64,000 bases of DNA from Ectocarpus siliculosus (taxonomy: Eukaryota > Sar > Phaeophyceae > Ectocarpales > Ectocarpaceae), in contig FN648711.1 of NCBI GenBank assembly GCA_000310025.1, positions 1 through 64,000 of the forward strand. Reading direction: 5' to 3'. Below the pieces are notes generated by a model, which saw only the letters and a list, made by a program, of their open reading frames with translations, was not told the origin of the DNA and ran no database searches. The position numbers were made by a program, and so were the translations under genes. Below, in pieces: positions 21,070 to 31,600 of the stretch; positions within the stretch are counted from its first letter, which is position 1, and each line of letters opens with the position of its first letter.

Positions 21070-22141
21070 CAAAGGCTTGCGGAATTATGGTAGACAGACA
21101 ACAGCAGGCCTTTTTTTTCTGTTGCTGGATATGCATGGATGGGTGGTATGCATCGCACAGTATAAAGCGGCATATGCATGTGGTGTGGAATACATCGTAT
21201 AAGCTTGTTGCCTTTTTGGAGTCACTGCGTAGTCAGTCGTAACTTGAGCCATAAGGTAGATGGCAGCACAATTTTATTCTGAAGCCTCATCGTTCGACGG
21301 CACGACTCGGCCTTGACTGTTCCTTGTCTGTTTCGCCATGGGAACGGCCGGTTGAACAACGAAAGAGGGTCCTCCGTGCTGCGCGCCACCGTCTATTATT
21401 TGTTGCGTTTGTTTGTGATTTTCTTCCTGATGAGTGACCGTTTGACATGTATGTGCGGTTGCTGCTGTTATTATCCTCGGAATATGCTGCAAAGGTCGTA
21501 TCGTCTCTGTCAGTCGCAGCTGTACGCTGTGCTCGCGTAGGAGATGCGAATTCCTTAGTTTTTTCTCTACTGTGTCAATATCGATGAAGAAAAGCAACGG
21601 CAGCACGGTTGAAGATACAGCCAACAACAGACGGTCCGCCTTAGTTTTTTTTCTATTCTCTTGCTGCATAGTCTATGCATGATGGGTGGTATAGCATCGT
21701 AAGCGTGTTGCACCGTGTCTGCTGCGTAGTCGTAATTTGAGCGATAAGGCAGACGGCAGCACAATCTTATTGACGTAGTGAGGTATGATAACCAGCAGTC
21801 TGCTCGTTCGTGGAGCGGTGCGCATCTATCGCGACGGCAAGCGTATTGAGACAACACAATAGTCCGTCCGTGGTGCGTCTAGACTAATGTAGTCATGTTC
21901 TTTTTTTGTTTTGCCAGACTTCAAACCACAAAGGAAAGAAAGTCCCCACAGTTCGGAAACGGCGACTGACTATGTTTTGTTTGTTATATTTGTTGTGTTT
22001 GTTGTTGCTGAGCGCACATCGGATGTCGCCGTTCGTTACACTTGTTTTACAGCCTTCGGTGGGCCACAGGGACGAGAGTGAGTGAGTGTCTTCTCGAGAG
22101 CTAATGCCTTCTCGACGCTCTCTTCTTATTTATGGTCTACA
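21070..22141. repeat. R repeat, internal fragment plus copy B (left part)
   Basis: 21080-21265 repeats the middle of copy A (about 20035-20210). From about 21270 a second full R starts and runs to 22141. There it is cut within the CTACAGTAC landmark by the 5' LTR of Copia element 2. The right part of this copy is at 29964-30215. Confidence 0.8.
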
Positions 22142-22371
22142 GTACTCGGCAGGATACAATTCTCCGAGATCTCCGAGGGGGTTACGCAGATGAGATAGAT
22201 ATGGGTATGATAGACAGACTTGGTGCAGCAGGCTTTGCCTCTTCTTGCTCACGTCTGTCACTCGTTAAACTCTCTAATAAGCAAGGAACTTGAGTCACTC
22301 CTTTGTGCAACACGCTCTCGACAAGAGCCCGCGAGCGTGATAACATAGTACACGCGCCGACACCCCAAACA
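22142..22371 (+). repeat. 5' LTR of Copia element 2, truncated at its start
   Basis: It starts at GTAC, shared with the flanking R sequence, and ends CCCCAAACA. Eleven bases present at the start of the 3' LTR are missing. Confidence 0.9.
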
Positions 22372-22425
22372 CGATATCGTGGAGTCAGCTGACGTCGGTA
22401 GGGAAAGGTTCGGGAGGTAGGCACC

Positions 22426-22623
22426 GGAATACAAGGACAGCAGCAGGGCGGTATTTGCTCGCGCTCGTCAAGGAGATCCAGGGAACAGGGTTTGGAATAC
22501 AAGGGCAGCAGCTGCAGGGCGGTTTTTGCCCGCGCGTGCCAAGGAGATCCAGGGTAAGCATTTGGAATACAAGGACAGCAGCAGCAGGGCGGTTTTTGCC
22601 GGCGCGCGTCGAGGAGATCCAGC
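22426..22623 (+). repeat. Leader repeat, about 69-bp unit, three copies
   Basis: Units start at 22426, 22494 and 22564. Each contains GGAATACAAGG, CAGGGCGGT and a GGAGATCCAG end. They lie between the 5' LTR and gag, where a packaging signal or leader structure would be expected. Confidence 0.85.
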
Positions 22624-22654
22624 TATTAGAACAAGAAGCAGTTTAAGTTTAGAC

Positions 22655-23621
22655 ATGGAAGGCGAGGAGACAGACAAGCAGAAGAAGCAGAAGGAGTTGG
22701 AATTGGGTCTGGCTGAGGCAAAAGCGGAGATAGCAAAGATGAAGCAAGCCCACAAAGAGGTGGAGCAAGAGTGGAAGAAGGAAGCGACTACGGCTGCAGA
22801 TGCGGCGCGTGCAGCTGCAGATGTGGCACGTGCAGCTGCAGAAGCGGCGCGCACAGGGCCCTCTGGTGGATTAGGACCCGGGCATCAAACGGTGAGCATG
22901 GCCGACAGCGGCAGCCAGTTGATGAGCGGTCGTTTTGGCACTCGAAACCCGCCGAAGCACCCCAACGAGCCGGGAAAGTTTATGAGCTGGTCACGGAGGA
23001 TGCGGACTTTCCTCGCTGTAGAAGGTCTGGAACAAACCCTTGATCACACACCGCCTACTGGCTACGTTCATATCATCGGCTGTCCGGACCGAAACTACCT
23101 CAACCGCATTCATGGAGCGCCGCTGGTGACAGCACACTTGCGGGCGTGGGGGTACCTCGTGGAGTCAATCAGCGGTTCAGACATTGAAGAAACGTTGTTT
23201 GCGTGTAGCTGCGTGCCGGAGGCATGGACCGCTATCCGTGAGTGGTCATTGCCCACTACTGACGCCGAAAAGAGACTGCTTGAGCGGCAGTTGGAGACTG
23301 TGGAGATGTCCCTTGGTGAAAACCCGAAGCTCTTCTTCGCCAGAGTCGACGGTATCGTCAACTACGATGCGCGCAGTCGGCATCGAAAAATCTGAGCGGC
23401 ACGTTGTACAAACAATTGTCCGCCAACTATCGTCTGATTACGATGTCGAACGCAAGACCACCCTATCCGATTCCGACATTTCGCGTGCGGGGGTTGAAAG
23501 CATTGTTCGCAAGGTTGCAACCAGCTGGAGAAGGTGAAGGTGTCTTCGGCGACGTCGGTGCAGCCAAACCACGATCCTCACGCGCTTGCTGTTAGTGGTT
23601 TTCGGTCCGGCGGCGACGGCC

Positions 23622-23655
<34 letters not shown>

Positions 23656-24698
23656 ATTGCGGCAGCGGCGGCGGCAGCGGCAGCGGCGGCGGTGGCATCG
23701 GTGGCGGTTCTCGGAGGGGCGGTGGTTTTTCTAATGGCGGGCGTGGACAGCAGCACAATACCGGGCGGTGGACAGCGATCCAGCAGCAACAACACTTCGG
23801 CGTGCAACCAATCCACCAGGCACAACAGCAGTATCAACAGCAGCTGCCGGGGTCGCGTCAGCAGCTGGGACAACATGCCAGACCGCAACCCCCGCCCCCA
23901 CATCATCCGCCTCCGAATTACCCGACATGGGGGCCTGGGGGTCTCTTCGACTGTGGACGCAACGCCGTGTACCGGCAGGAGGAGTCGGCTCCGCCAGCAG
24001 GCGCTCCGATGGGCGCTGTTCACCGCTGTGAGAGGTGCGGGCGTAGCGGGCATACCTTGAGCATGTGCAATGCGCCGCGGCGATTTGAGGGTGCCTGCTC
24101 TGCGTGTGGTGAGTACGGTCATGTGCGTCGTGTGTGTTCAACAGTCGTCGGTCTTCCTCGTATGCCCCCACACATCAACGTCGTTACTGCCGGGCAGACT
24201 CCCAGCGTCGGTGGTAAGTCGATGGTGTACCATCAGCAAGACGGCGGTGGTGCTGTAGTAGGAGACAGTAGTGGTGTGACGTGCGGGCCGCCGGACGGTG
24301 GTTCGATGTACGGGACCTTCACCGGTGCCGTTACACACAACGCTGCGCAATATGCTTCACACCCTGCACCCCCCCAGCCGCAACAGCTCCAGCAGCAGCA
24401 GTGGTCACCTCATCAGCAGCTGGAGCAGCAGCAGCCGCCACCGCCGCAACAGCAGCAGCAATATGGTGTTAGTGGAGTGGGGGGGACCGGATGGAGCAAT
24501 GGTGGAGTACAGCCGTTTGTTGGGGTGCAGCATGAGAGCGGCGGCGAGTTTGAGGACCTTGCGGCCACGGGGGTGGTGAAGGTACCGGGGGGGGGGCAGA
24601 CGGTGGATTGCTCCATTGTACCTTTGGAGGCTCGGGGCCAACTGGTGGTGCACCGTATCATCTTGGGGGGCATTTCTTTGCCCTACAGTTTGCCCTGA
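22655..24698 (+). CDS. Gag of Copia element 2 (frame-broken)
   Basis: The start is ATG at 22655. The N-terminus is a Lys/Glu/Ala-rich probable coiled coil. The capsid-like part contains FMSWSRRMRTFLAVEGLEQ. That frame stops at 23393-23395, but the matching frame continues from about 23370 (IEKSERHVVQTIVRQLSSDY). It changes once more near 23520 and again around the GGC run at 23615-23660. The last frame has two perfect CCHC knuckles (CERCGRSGHTLSMC and CSACGEYGHVRRVC, about 24028-24135). A Gln/Pro-rich tail ends at TGA 24696-24698. Breaks near GC-rich repeats may be sequencing error. Confidence 0.8.
24665..24671 (+). promoter_or_regulatory. Possible -1 frameshift heptamer G GGG GGC
   Basis: In the gag frame the codons are TTG GGG GGC, so G GGG GGC fits the X XXY YYZ slippery pattern in the right register. 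A -1 slip here enters the pol frame, 25 bp before the gag stop. No downstream pseudoknot was worked out. Confidence 0.4.
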
Positions 24699-27600
24699 GT
24701 GCCCTCTCTACCCGCGACATGCTGTCCTCGATTTTCCCGCGTCGCCGTCCTGGATCGACTGTGTGGATTGGTGATAGCGCGTCTACCGTGCACGCGACCA
24801 GCGACGGCGCTCACGTCTACGACACTCGCCCTCCCCTCGCCGAGGAGACTTTCCTGTTCATCGGTGACGGTCGCAAGTTGAAGGTGGAGTGTTTTGGATC
24901 GCTTGATGTAGTGTTCCACTGCAGGGAGGATGTGGTGGTGACGCTGAAGGACATAGCGGTCGTGCCCGATCTTGCGTTTGACCTCGTCTCCCTCAACGTC
25001 GTTCAGGAGACCCACGACCTCCTCATGAATAGCGCTGGCACTTGGGTCCTCAACGGTCGCGTGCATTTTTCGAAGCTCCCCACCGGTAACTACATTCAGG
25101 CTACTCGGATCGCACATGGCGCCTCCCCACCTGCGATGGTGGCGGCGACGGTGCGGCCTGGGCGGCCCAGGAGTATCAACATCAACGATCTGCATGTTTC
25201 TCTTGGCCACACCAACGACGCGAATGCACGGGAGACCGCGAAGCAGCTGGGAATTCAGGTGACCGGTACCCGGGGATACTGCGCTGGCTGCGGTGAGGCG
25301 AAGGCGATTCGACGCAGCGTTCCGAAGGAGACGAAAGCCAAGGCGGGGAGGCCGTTTGGGCGTGTCTTCATCGATCTGACCGGCCCGTATCCGCCGTCCA
25401 CGGGTGGAGCTCGGTACTGCATGATGGTGGTGGACGACTACTCCAACGTGGGGTGGACGCTGTTTCTTGCGGACAAGAGCGGTTCCACTTTGTGTGACGC
25501 TTTTCGCGCGTGGTACGTCGACACCAAGCAGTTGGCGGGGACTCACGGTGGGTTAGGTGTTGCTCGTTTTGATAACGGGACCGAGTTCACCAACGCCGGC
25601 TTCCGGCACTTGCTGTCTGAGCTCGGGGTTGCGGTGGACTTTACCCCTGTCGATGGTGCGAAGCGCAACGGGCGCGCGGAGCGGAAGATCGCGCTTGTCG
25701 TCGAAGGGGGCAAGGCGGCGTGGTTGGAGTTCCCACGACTCTTCCCGGACTTGGATTTTCCTCGAAAGGCAATGGCGTGGACGACGATCTGGCCGGAGGC
25801 GCTTGCTTGGATGAACGACACGCTCAACATGACCGCGCAGGCTCACACACCCGACAAGCTGTGCCCGTGGGAGAAGCTCTACAAGCGACGTGCCACGACT
25901 CTTCCGCTGCCGTTCATGATGCCCGGTTTCCGTCACCGTAACCGGAAGAACAAGACCGAGTCCAAGGGGGAGCGCTGTTTCTATCTCAACACCGGCAACA
26001 ACCACTCGTCTACTACGCACAAGGTCCTCCTCTTCTCAGGGGTCTGCAGCTACTCCGCGGACGTCACTTGGGGCTATCGTCGGGCGCCTTTCGTTGGGGA
26101 GATACCCACGTGGGGGGGCGGAGCAGTAGTGGACGCCACGGACCCTCTCGGGGCACTGAGGGTAGCGGCAGGAGCGGCGGCATCGGCGGCAGCATCTGCA
26201 GCTGGAGCGGCGGCCCCCGGCTGCAGTGTCTTCCCCGCGGCGACGGTGGGGGAGGCGGCCGGGGCGCAGGCCCTCGCGGCAGGAGCGGCGGCATCGGCGG
26301 CAGCACCTGCAGCTGGAGCGGCGGCCCCCGGCAGCAGTGTCTTCCCCCCGGCGACGGTGGGGGAGGCGGCCGGGGCGCAGGCCCTCGCGGCAGGAGCGGC
26401 GGCATCGGCGGCAGCACCTGCAGCTGGAGCGGCGGCCCCCGGCAGCAGTGTCTTCCCCCCGGCGACGGTGGGGGAGGCGGCCGGGGCGCAGGCCCTCGCG
26501 GCAGGAGCAGCGGCATCGGCGGCAGCACCTGCAGCTGGAGCGGCGGCCCCCGGCAGCAGTGTCTTCCCCCCGGCGACGGTGGGGGAGGCGGCCGGGGCGC
26601 AGGCCCTCGCGGCAGGAGCAGCGGCATCGGCGGCAGCACCTGCAGCTGGAGCGGCGGCCCCCGGCAGCAGTGTCTTCCCCCCGGCGACGGTGGGGGAGGC
26701 GGCCGGGGCGCAGGCCCTCGCGGCAGGAGCGGCGGCACCGGTGGTGGGGGCAACGGCAGGTGAAATTCCCGTGAAGGCGGCGATGGAGCTAGATTGGGCT
26801 GACATGTACCACGCGCCACCCGAGCGGAGGGTGATGCACCGGCAGCAGCACGAGGTGACGCCTGCCGTCACGAGGTCGGGGTCTCGCAGAACCGGCATGC
26901 CGGGGGCTTTCGCGCTGCTGGCGGCGGATGAGCAGATGACCCGTTCTCTTAGTGGCCCTACAGCGGATATCGATGACCCAGCGTTGCCGGATGGTATGGT
27001 TGCCGACTTGGAGACTCCGGAAACTTACAAGCAAGCACATGCCGGACCGCATGATCCCATCTGGCGAGCGGCGGAGCGCAAGGAGATTGCTGGGCTTTCG
27101 GCGGCGGGGACGTTCGAGACGATGGCAGCGGGGGAGTAGCAACGAGGAACGAACGTGATCACGGCCAAGTGGGTTTACGCGTGGAAGGGGAACGAGTATG
27201 GCCGTCCTGTCCGTGCAAAGGCGAGGTTGGTGGCTCGAGGTTTCGGTCAACGTGAAGGTATTGATTTCTTTGAGACCTTCTCCCCGTGCCCGTCTGTCAC
27301 TAGTATCCGTTTGTTAGCAGCTCTTGCATGTGAGTTGGGTTTGGACTTATGTCATTTCGACGCGAAGCAGGCCTTTGTACAATCAGAGTTGCAGGAGTGT
27401 GTGTACCTCCGCCTGCCGCAGGGCTGCGGTGTTCTTTCTGGTAAGATTGTTCGCCTTCGTCGTAGTCTCTATGGCTTGAAGCAAGCATCCCGCACGTGGC
27501 ATAAACACTTGGTTAGGGGCATGACGAGTCTTGGTTTTGAACAGTGTGCTGCCGACGCTTGCGTCATGCGCTTGATCGAAGCGGGAGTTGTCGCCATGGT

Positions 27601-28558
27601 CGTTGTCGTCCATGTCGATGACATCTTTGCCATCTGGAAGAAGAGTCGGTGTGAGCAATTTGGTAGTGACTTGAACGAGTACGTTCCCATCACCAACCTT
27701 GGAGAACTTCGCTTGTACGCTGGTATTCGTTTTTCTCGTGGTTTTGCTCAGGGAACCATCACGCTTTCCCAACAGATGTATTCCACCACCATGGTCGCGA
27801 AGTTTGGTGTCACCCGTAACAAAGAAACCCCCATGGCCGTTGGCGTGAAGCTTGAGGAGTTTGATGCGTGTGAACCTGACGTTACAGAGCCGTTTCGCTC
27901 TTTGGTGGGGCACTTGATGTGGCTTGCGAATCAAACTCGGCCGGACATCCTCAACGCCGTCCGTGCCGTTGCACGGTATTCTTACGCGCCCAAGTCCGTA
28001 CACTGGAAGGCTGCGTTGCATATTGTGATGTACATTAGATTCACGAGTGCGTACGGTATTACATTTCAGCGGGGTACGGTAGGTGGTGTTAGCTTGGAGG
28101 TGTACGTGGACTCGGACTACGCTAGCAAAGCGACGGACAGGCGGTCTGTGTCGGGAGGTGTTGTCATGTGCGCGGGGTCCTGCGTGTCTTTTTTCTCTCG
28201 GACTCAGAAGAGCGTCACGCTGTCTTCTACGGAAGCTGAGTACGCTGCAATGGCCGATGGGATGAAGGAGGCGATTTTCTTGCGGTATCTCTGGAGTTTT
28301 ATCTTTCCGGATGGGGATGTGGGGTGCACTGTTATCAAGGAGGACAATGTCGGGGCGCTTCATTTGGCTAATAACCCAGCCACAACCCCCAACTCCAAGC
28401 ACATTGACATCCGCCACCATTTCATTCGTGAGCGTGTTGACCGGGGGGAGTTCAAGGTCGTTTTTGTTCCGTCGCATTTGCAGCACGCCGACTTTCTTAC
28501 GAAACCACTACACAAGGAGGCGTTTTCAGTGCACCGCAACTTTGTCATGAACCTTTGA
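24671..28558 (+). CDS. Pol of Copia element 2 with one in-frame TAG
   Basis: Protease-like motif IGDSASTVH (about 24770) has Ala where Gly is usual after Asp-Ser. The pre-integrase domain (LHVSLGH, then CAGCGEAK) is followed by an integrase with all three acidic residues ([26 protein letters not shown]). A 111-bp coding minisatellite forms the linker. Reverse transcriptase ([28 protein letters not shown] with His for Tyr) and RNase H ([29 protein letters not shown]) are complete to TGA at 28556-28558. The frame is the same throughout; the only break is TAG at 27137-27139, followed by CAA. This is the best-preserved polymerase in the window. Confidence 0.93.
26165..26740 (+). repeat. Coding minisatellite, 111-bp unit, five copies
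   Basis: Units start at 26165, 26276, 26387, 26498 and 26609, with a partial at 26720. Each encodes 37 residues rich in Ala, Gly and Pro with the constant core [18 protein letters not shown] (the first copy reads [18 protein letters not shown]). Units 2-5 are almost identical. The GC-rich unit is open in several frames on both strands, which explains the long false frames there. Confidence 0.95.
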
Positions 28559-29722
28559 GGCATTCTTGGGCTGTTCCTGTCCTGTTAATGTTTGGCGGCA
28601 TGTCTTTTGGCCGATGTGTGTTTTTCTTGATGTTGTCTTGATGTTGTTGGGTCACTGCTAGCACTGCTGTCGAAAATCATGGGGGGGGATGAATGTGATG
28701 CTGAGATGCCATGATCTTCGCCGCAGTACAAGCAGAGTTCTAGCGGACGTTCGGGTTTGATTGTTCATTGTGTTCACGTTTTCCACGTTTTACCTGCGGA
28801 GTTTGAGGCAACTTCGTCCTCAATTCTTGTTTGTTTGCGATTTCGCGTTTACCTGCGGAGTTTGAGGCAACTTCATGATACTTGTCTGATTCCTCGTTGC
28901 TAGGATAAGAAACACATTTCTTGTTTATTCGCGATTCCGCGTTTTTCCCGCGGAGTTCGGAGGTAACTTCATGATATTCGTTTGATTTCTCGTTGTTTGG
29001 ATCCGAGAGTTGTTGCAGCAGGGGGGCTGTTAGCGTTTGTGTTTTGGGAGATGATGCAGCAGGGGGGCTGTTAAACTTTTATGTTTTGGGCGATGATGCA
29101 GCAGGGGGGCTGTCAAGAAGTCCATGTCTGGATGTTTGAGAAACGGCATAATAATTGGCGAAAGTTTCCTCTGGCGTCTTTGAACGCCGGGTTTTTAACG
29201 TTTGTCTATTTGTGCCGCATGTATTAGGTATTCATGACTGTTCTGAACGATGTATTGGAGGAAGGATTTGACATATTTTGGTAAGACATGGTTGAGGCCT
29301 ATGTGCTTCCGAAGCTTAGTTCAAATTGGTCAATGAGTTGAAACACAGTTTTGTGCGAGGGTTTTGTTCGAGGTATTTGTTGACGCGTTTTGCCAGAGTT
29401 GTCCGTCCAGAGTCTTTATGACGTGGCTCTGATGTAATGTTGATCTTTGCTGAGTATTCTTCCAAGGATAATTCTTTGTGTTTGACTGCTTGAGAATGTG
29501 GTGACGACATTGTCTCGAGAGGGGTGCTTGTTAAGACTCTCAGTGAAGTTCCATAGTCGTAGGAGGAGTAGTAACCTGAAACTTGAATATTCGATAGATC
29601 CGGGAGTTGAGATGATTTAATTGTGGATACGAAAGATGAATGGTTTTTAGATTTGTTGCCGTTTTACCTGGCGATATGTACGGAGGATCTCGTAGATCGT
29701 ATCTCGTACCGAGTAGGGGGGC
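28559..29722 (+). repeat. Long 3' untranslated region of element 2 with tandem repeats
   Basis: 28785-28985 contains three copies of a block like GCGTTTACCTGCGGAGTTTG. 29015-29116 contains 2.4 copies of a 42-bp unit with GCAGCAGGGGGGCTGTTA. A fourth AGGGGGGCTGTT lies directly at the 3' LTR start (29715-29726), so the three internal ones look like copies of the polypurine tract and LTR edge. Confidence 0.75.
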
Positions 29723-29963
29723 TGTTTGTGTGTGTACTCGGCAGGATACAATTCTCCGAGATCTCCGAGGGGGTTACGCAGATGAGATAGATATGGGTAT
29801 GATAGACAGACTTGGTGCAGCAGGCTTTGCCTCTTCTTGCTCACGTCTGTCACTCGTTAAACTCTCTAATAAGCAAGGAACTTGAGTCACTCCTTTGTGC
29901 AACACGCTCTCGACAAGAGCCCGCGAGCGTGATAACATAGTACACGCGCCGACACCCCAAACA
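29723..29963 (+). repeat. 3' LTR of Copia element 2
   Basis: 241 bp from TGTTTG to AAACA, preceded by the polypurine tract AGTAGGGGGGC. Identical by eye to the 5' LTR over their shared 230 bp. Confidence 0.9.
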
Positions 29964-30215
29964 GCCCCTACTGTTTGCTGCATGCAGTGCTGTGTGACAG
30001 CTTCCAGCGGTTCAGAGCGGCGACGGTGGCTTTTCTATGCTCTCTTTCGCCACCTCCCGGAAGCCTGTCGCGTCTTGCTAACTTGTCTTTGTTCTCCCTT
30101 CTTTCTACTTTTGTTTTTGTTTTTCATGCTTTGCTTTTTGGGGTCCGCCGGTCACCCACCCACCCATTATTTCAGTTCTAATTTTTGGTGTTACTTGCCC
30201 ATGTCTATAAAACTG
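29964..30215. repeat. R repeat, copy B (right part)
   Basis: It resumes R at a position matching copy A near 20710 (CCCTA, then GCAGTGCT and TTTTTCATGCTTTG). About 160 bp of R present in copy A between the two flanks of element 2 is missing. Confidence 0.8.
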
Positions 30216-30239
30216 GGCGCACGTTTCGAAATTCTGAAG

Positions 30240-31329
30240 CTTTTCTGAAATCTCATCGTTCGATATCCGTTCGGTGGAGAACCGCAAATAAATCATGACC
30301 CGTCCCCGAGCGTGAGCAGCTTCCGCCTCCTGTGGCCGGCAAGAGTCGACCTTCACTGTACCTTGTCTGTTTCGCCATGGGAATTGCCGGTTGAACAGCG
30401 AAAGAGGGTCCTGCGTGCTGCGCGCCACAACCTTTGTCTTTTTTGTGATTTTCTTCCTGAGTGACCGTTGTACACAACATGCGGCTGCTACTGTACACAT
30501 ACATGCGGTTGCTGCAGTGTATGCCCGGAATGTGCTGCAAACGTCGTAAAGTTTTTGTCTCTGTCGTTTGGGCTGCACCCGTTGCTCGCGTCTGCTCGTT
30601 ATCCATGAAGAGCAACGGCAGCACATTTGAAGCGACAAACAACAACAGACGGTCCGCCTTAGTTTCTTGTGTTTGTTTGGCTGCGCGGCATGGGTGGTAT
30701 GCATCGGTGAGCGTGTTGCTGGCTTACCTTGAGTCTGCTGCGTAGTCGTAATTTGAGCGATAAGGTAGGCAGGACAATCGTATTCACGTGATGAGGTATG
30801 ATGACCAACAGTCAATCTGCTCGTTCGTGCAGCGGTGCGCATCTACCGCGGACGGCAAGCGCATTGAGATGATGGTTCGTCCGTGGTGCTACAATCATGT
30901 TCTTCTTAGTTCTCTCTTCCTACCACAAAAGATAGTCCACAATTCGCAAACGGCGGCTATATTTGTTTGTTGTGTTGTTTGTTGTTGCTGAGCCCACATC
31001 AGATATCGCCGTTCGAGACACATCATGTCTGACAGCCTGCGGTGGACCAGAGGGACGAGAGTGAGTGTCTTCTCGAGAGTTAATGCCTTGTCTTCTCTCC
31101 GATCTCCTCTTTTAGTCTACATCTTTCTCTCTTTCGCCTTTCAGAGGGACGAGAGTGAGTGTCTTCTCGAGAGTTAATGCCTTGTCTTCTCTCCGATGTC
31201 CTCTTTTAGTCTACATCTCTCTCTCTTTCGCCTTTCGCCGGTGGGTCCCAACAACATCGAACGTCAACCGCAGTCGTTTTGCTTCTCGCTGCTGCTGCTG
31301 CATGTGAAGCCATGGGCGTTGCATCTTAA
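30240..31329. repeat. R repeat, copy C (left part), with an internal duplication
   Basis: It starts with the R head landmarks (CCTGTGGCCGGCAAG, GCCATGGGAATTGCCGGTTG, GAGGGTCCTGCGTGCTGCG). Near its end a block of about 100 bp (GGGACGAGAGTGAGTGTCTT to TTTCGCCTTTC) is repeated twice (about 31050-31232). It ends at TTAA (31326-31329), where the piggyBac-type element begins. The right part is at 41534-41760. Confidence 0.8.
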
Positions 31330-31380
31330 CCCTTATGTGACTAACCCCACTCTGGGGTGAGGATAGCAGTGAGGTTACTC
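31330..31380 (+). repeat. Left terminal region of the piggyBac-type element
   Basis: 13-bp terminal inverted repeat (31330-31342), then a small hairpin (ACCCCA/TGGGGT), then the composite motif at 31357-31377. These are the likely transposase contacts. Confidence 0.8.
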
Positions 31381-31600
31381 TTCCTAGCTATACAGTTTTG
31401 GTGTTCTGAGCACTGCCGACCAAGGGCTATACAGCGCGAATAGATCGCGTGCGCGCGTGCTCGCGCCGTGCGGGGGCACATGCAGCAGAGTCCCTCCGAA
31501 AAAAAAACACACGCGGGAGTTCCACATGTTCAGCAGCCCCGCGACACGAGGGCAGACCTGCCTCTCGCGCGCAAACACCAAAAGGCGGGCAACAGGCGCG

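Larger units (their letters stand above)
22142..29963 (+). mobile_element. Ty1/copia LTR retrotransposon (element 2), 7.8 kb
   Basis: The two LTRs share 230 bp that I read as identical (22142-22371 and 29734-29963), so the insertion is recent. The 3' LTR has 11 further bases at its start (from 29723, beginning TGTTTG) that the 5' copy lacks. There is no target duplication. The order gag, protease, integrase, reverse transcriptase, RNase H is Copia. The element splits copy B of the R repeat. It differs from element 1 in LTR, gag and linker, so it is a separate family. It carries three sets of internal tandem repeats (5' leader, pol linker, 3' leader). Confidence 0.95.

Noticed and set aside
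26064-26898. Four long open frames on both strands
   Set aside because: All arise from the GC-rich 111-bp repeat. Only the pol frame connects to conserved domains on both sides.
27383-28486. Minus-strand frame of 367 codons
   Set aside because: It lies exactly opposite intact reverse transcriptase and RNase H and has no domain.
30105-30842. Minus-strand frame with a peptide also seen opposite copy A of R
   Set aside because: In copy B the same DNA is read in a different frame, so conservation is of DNA, not protein.
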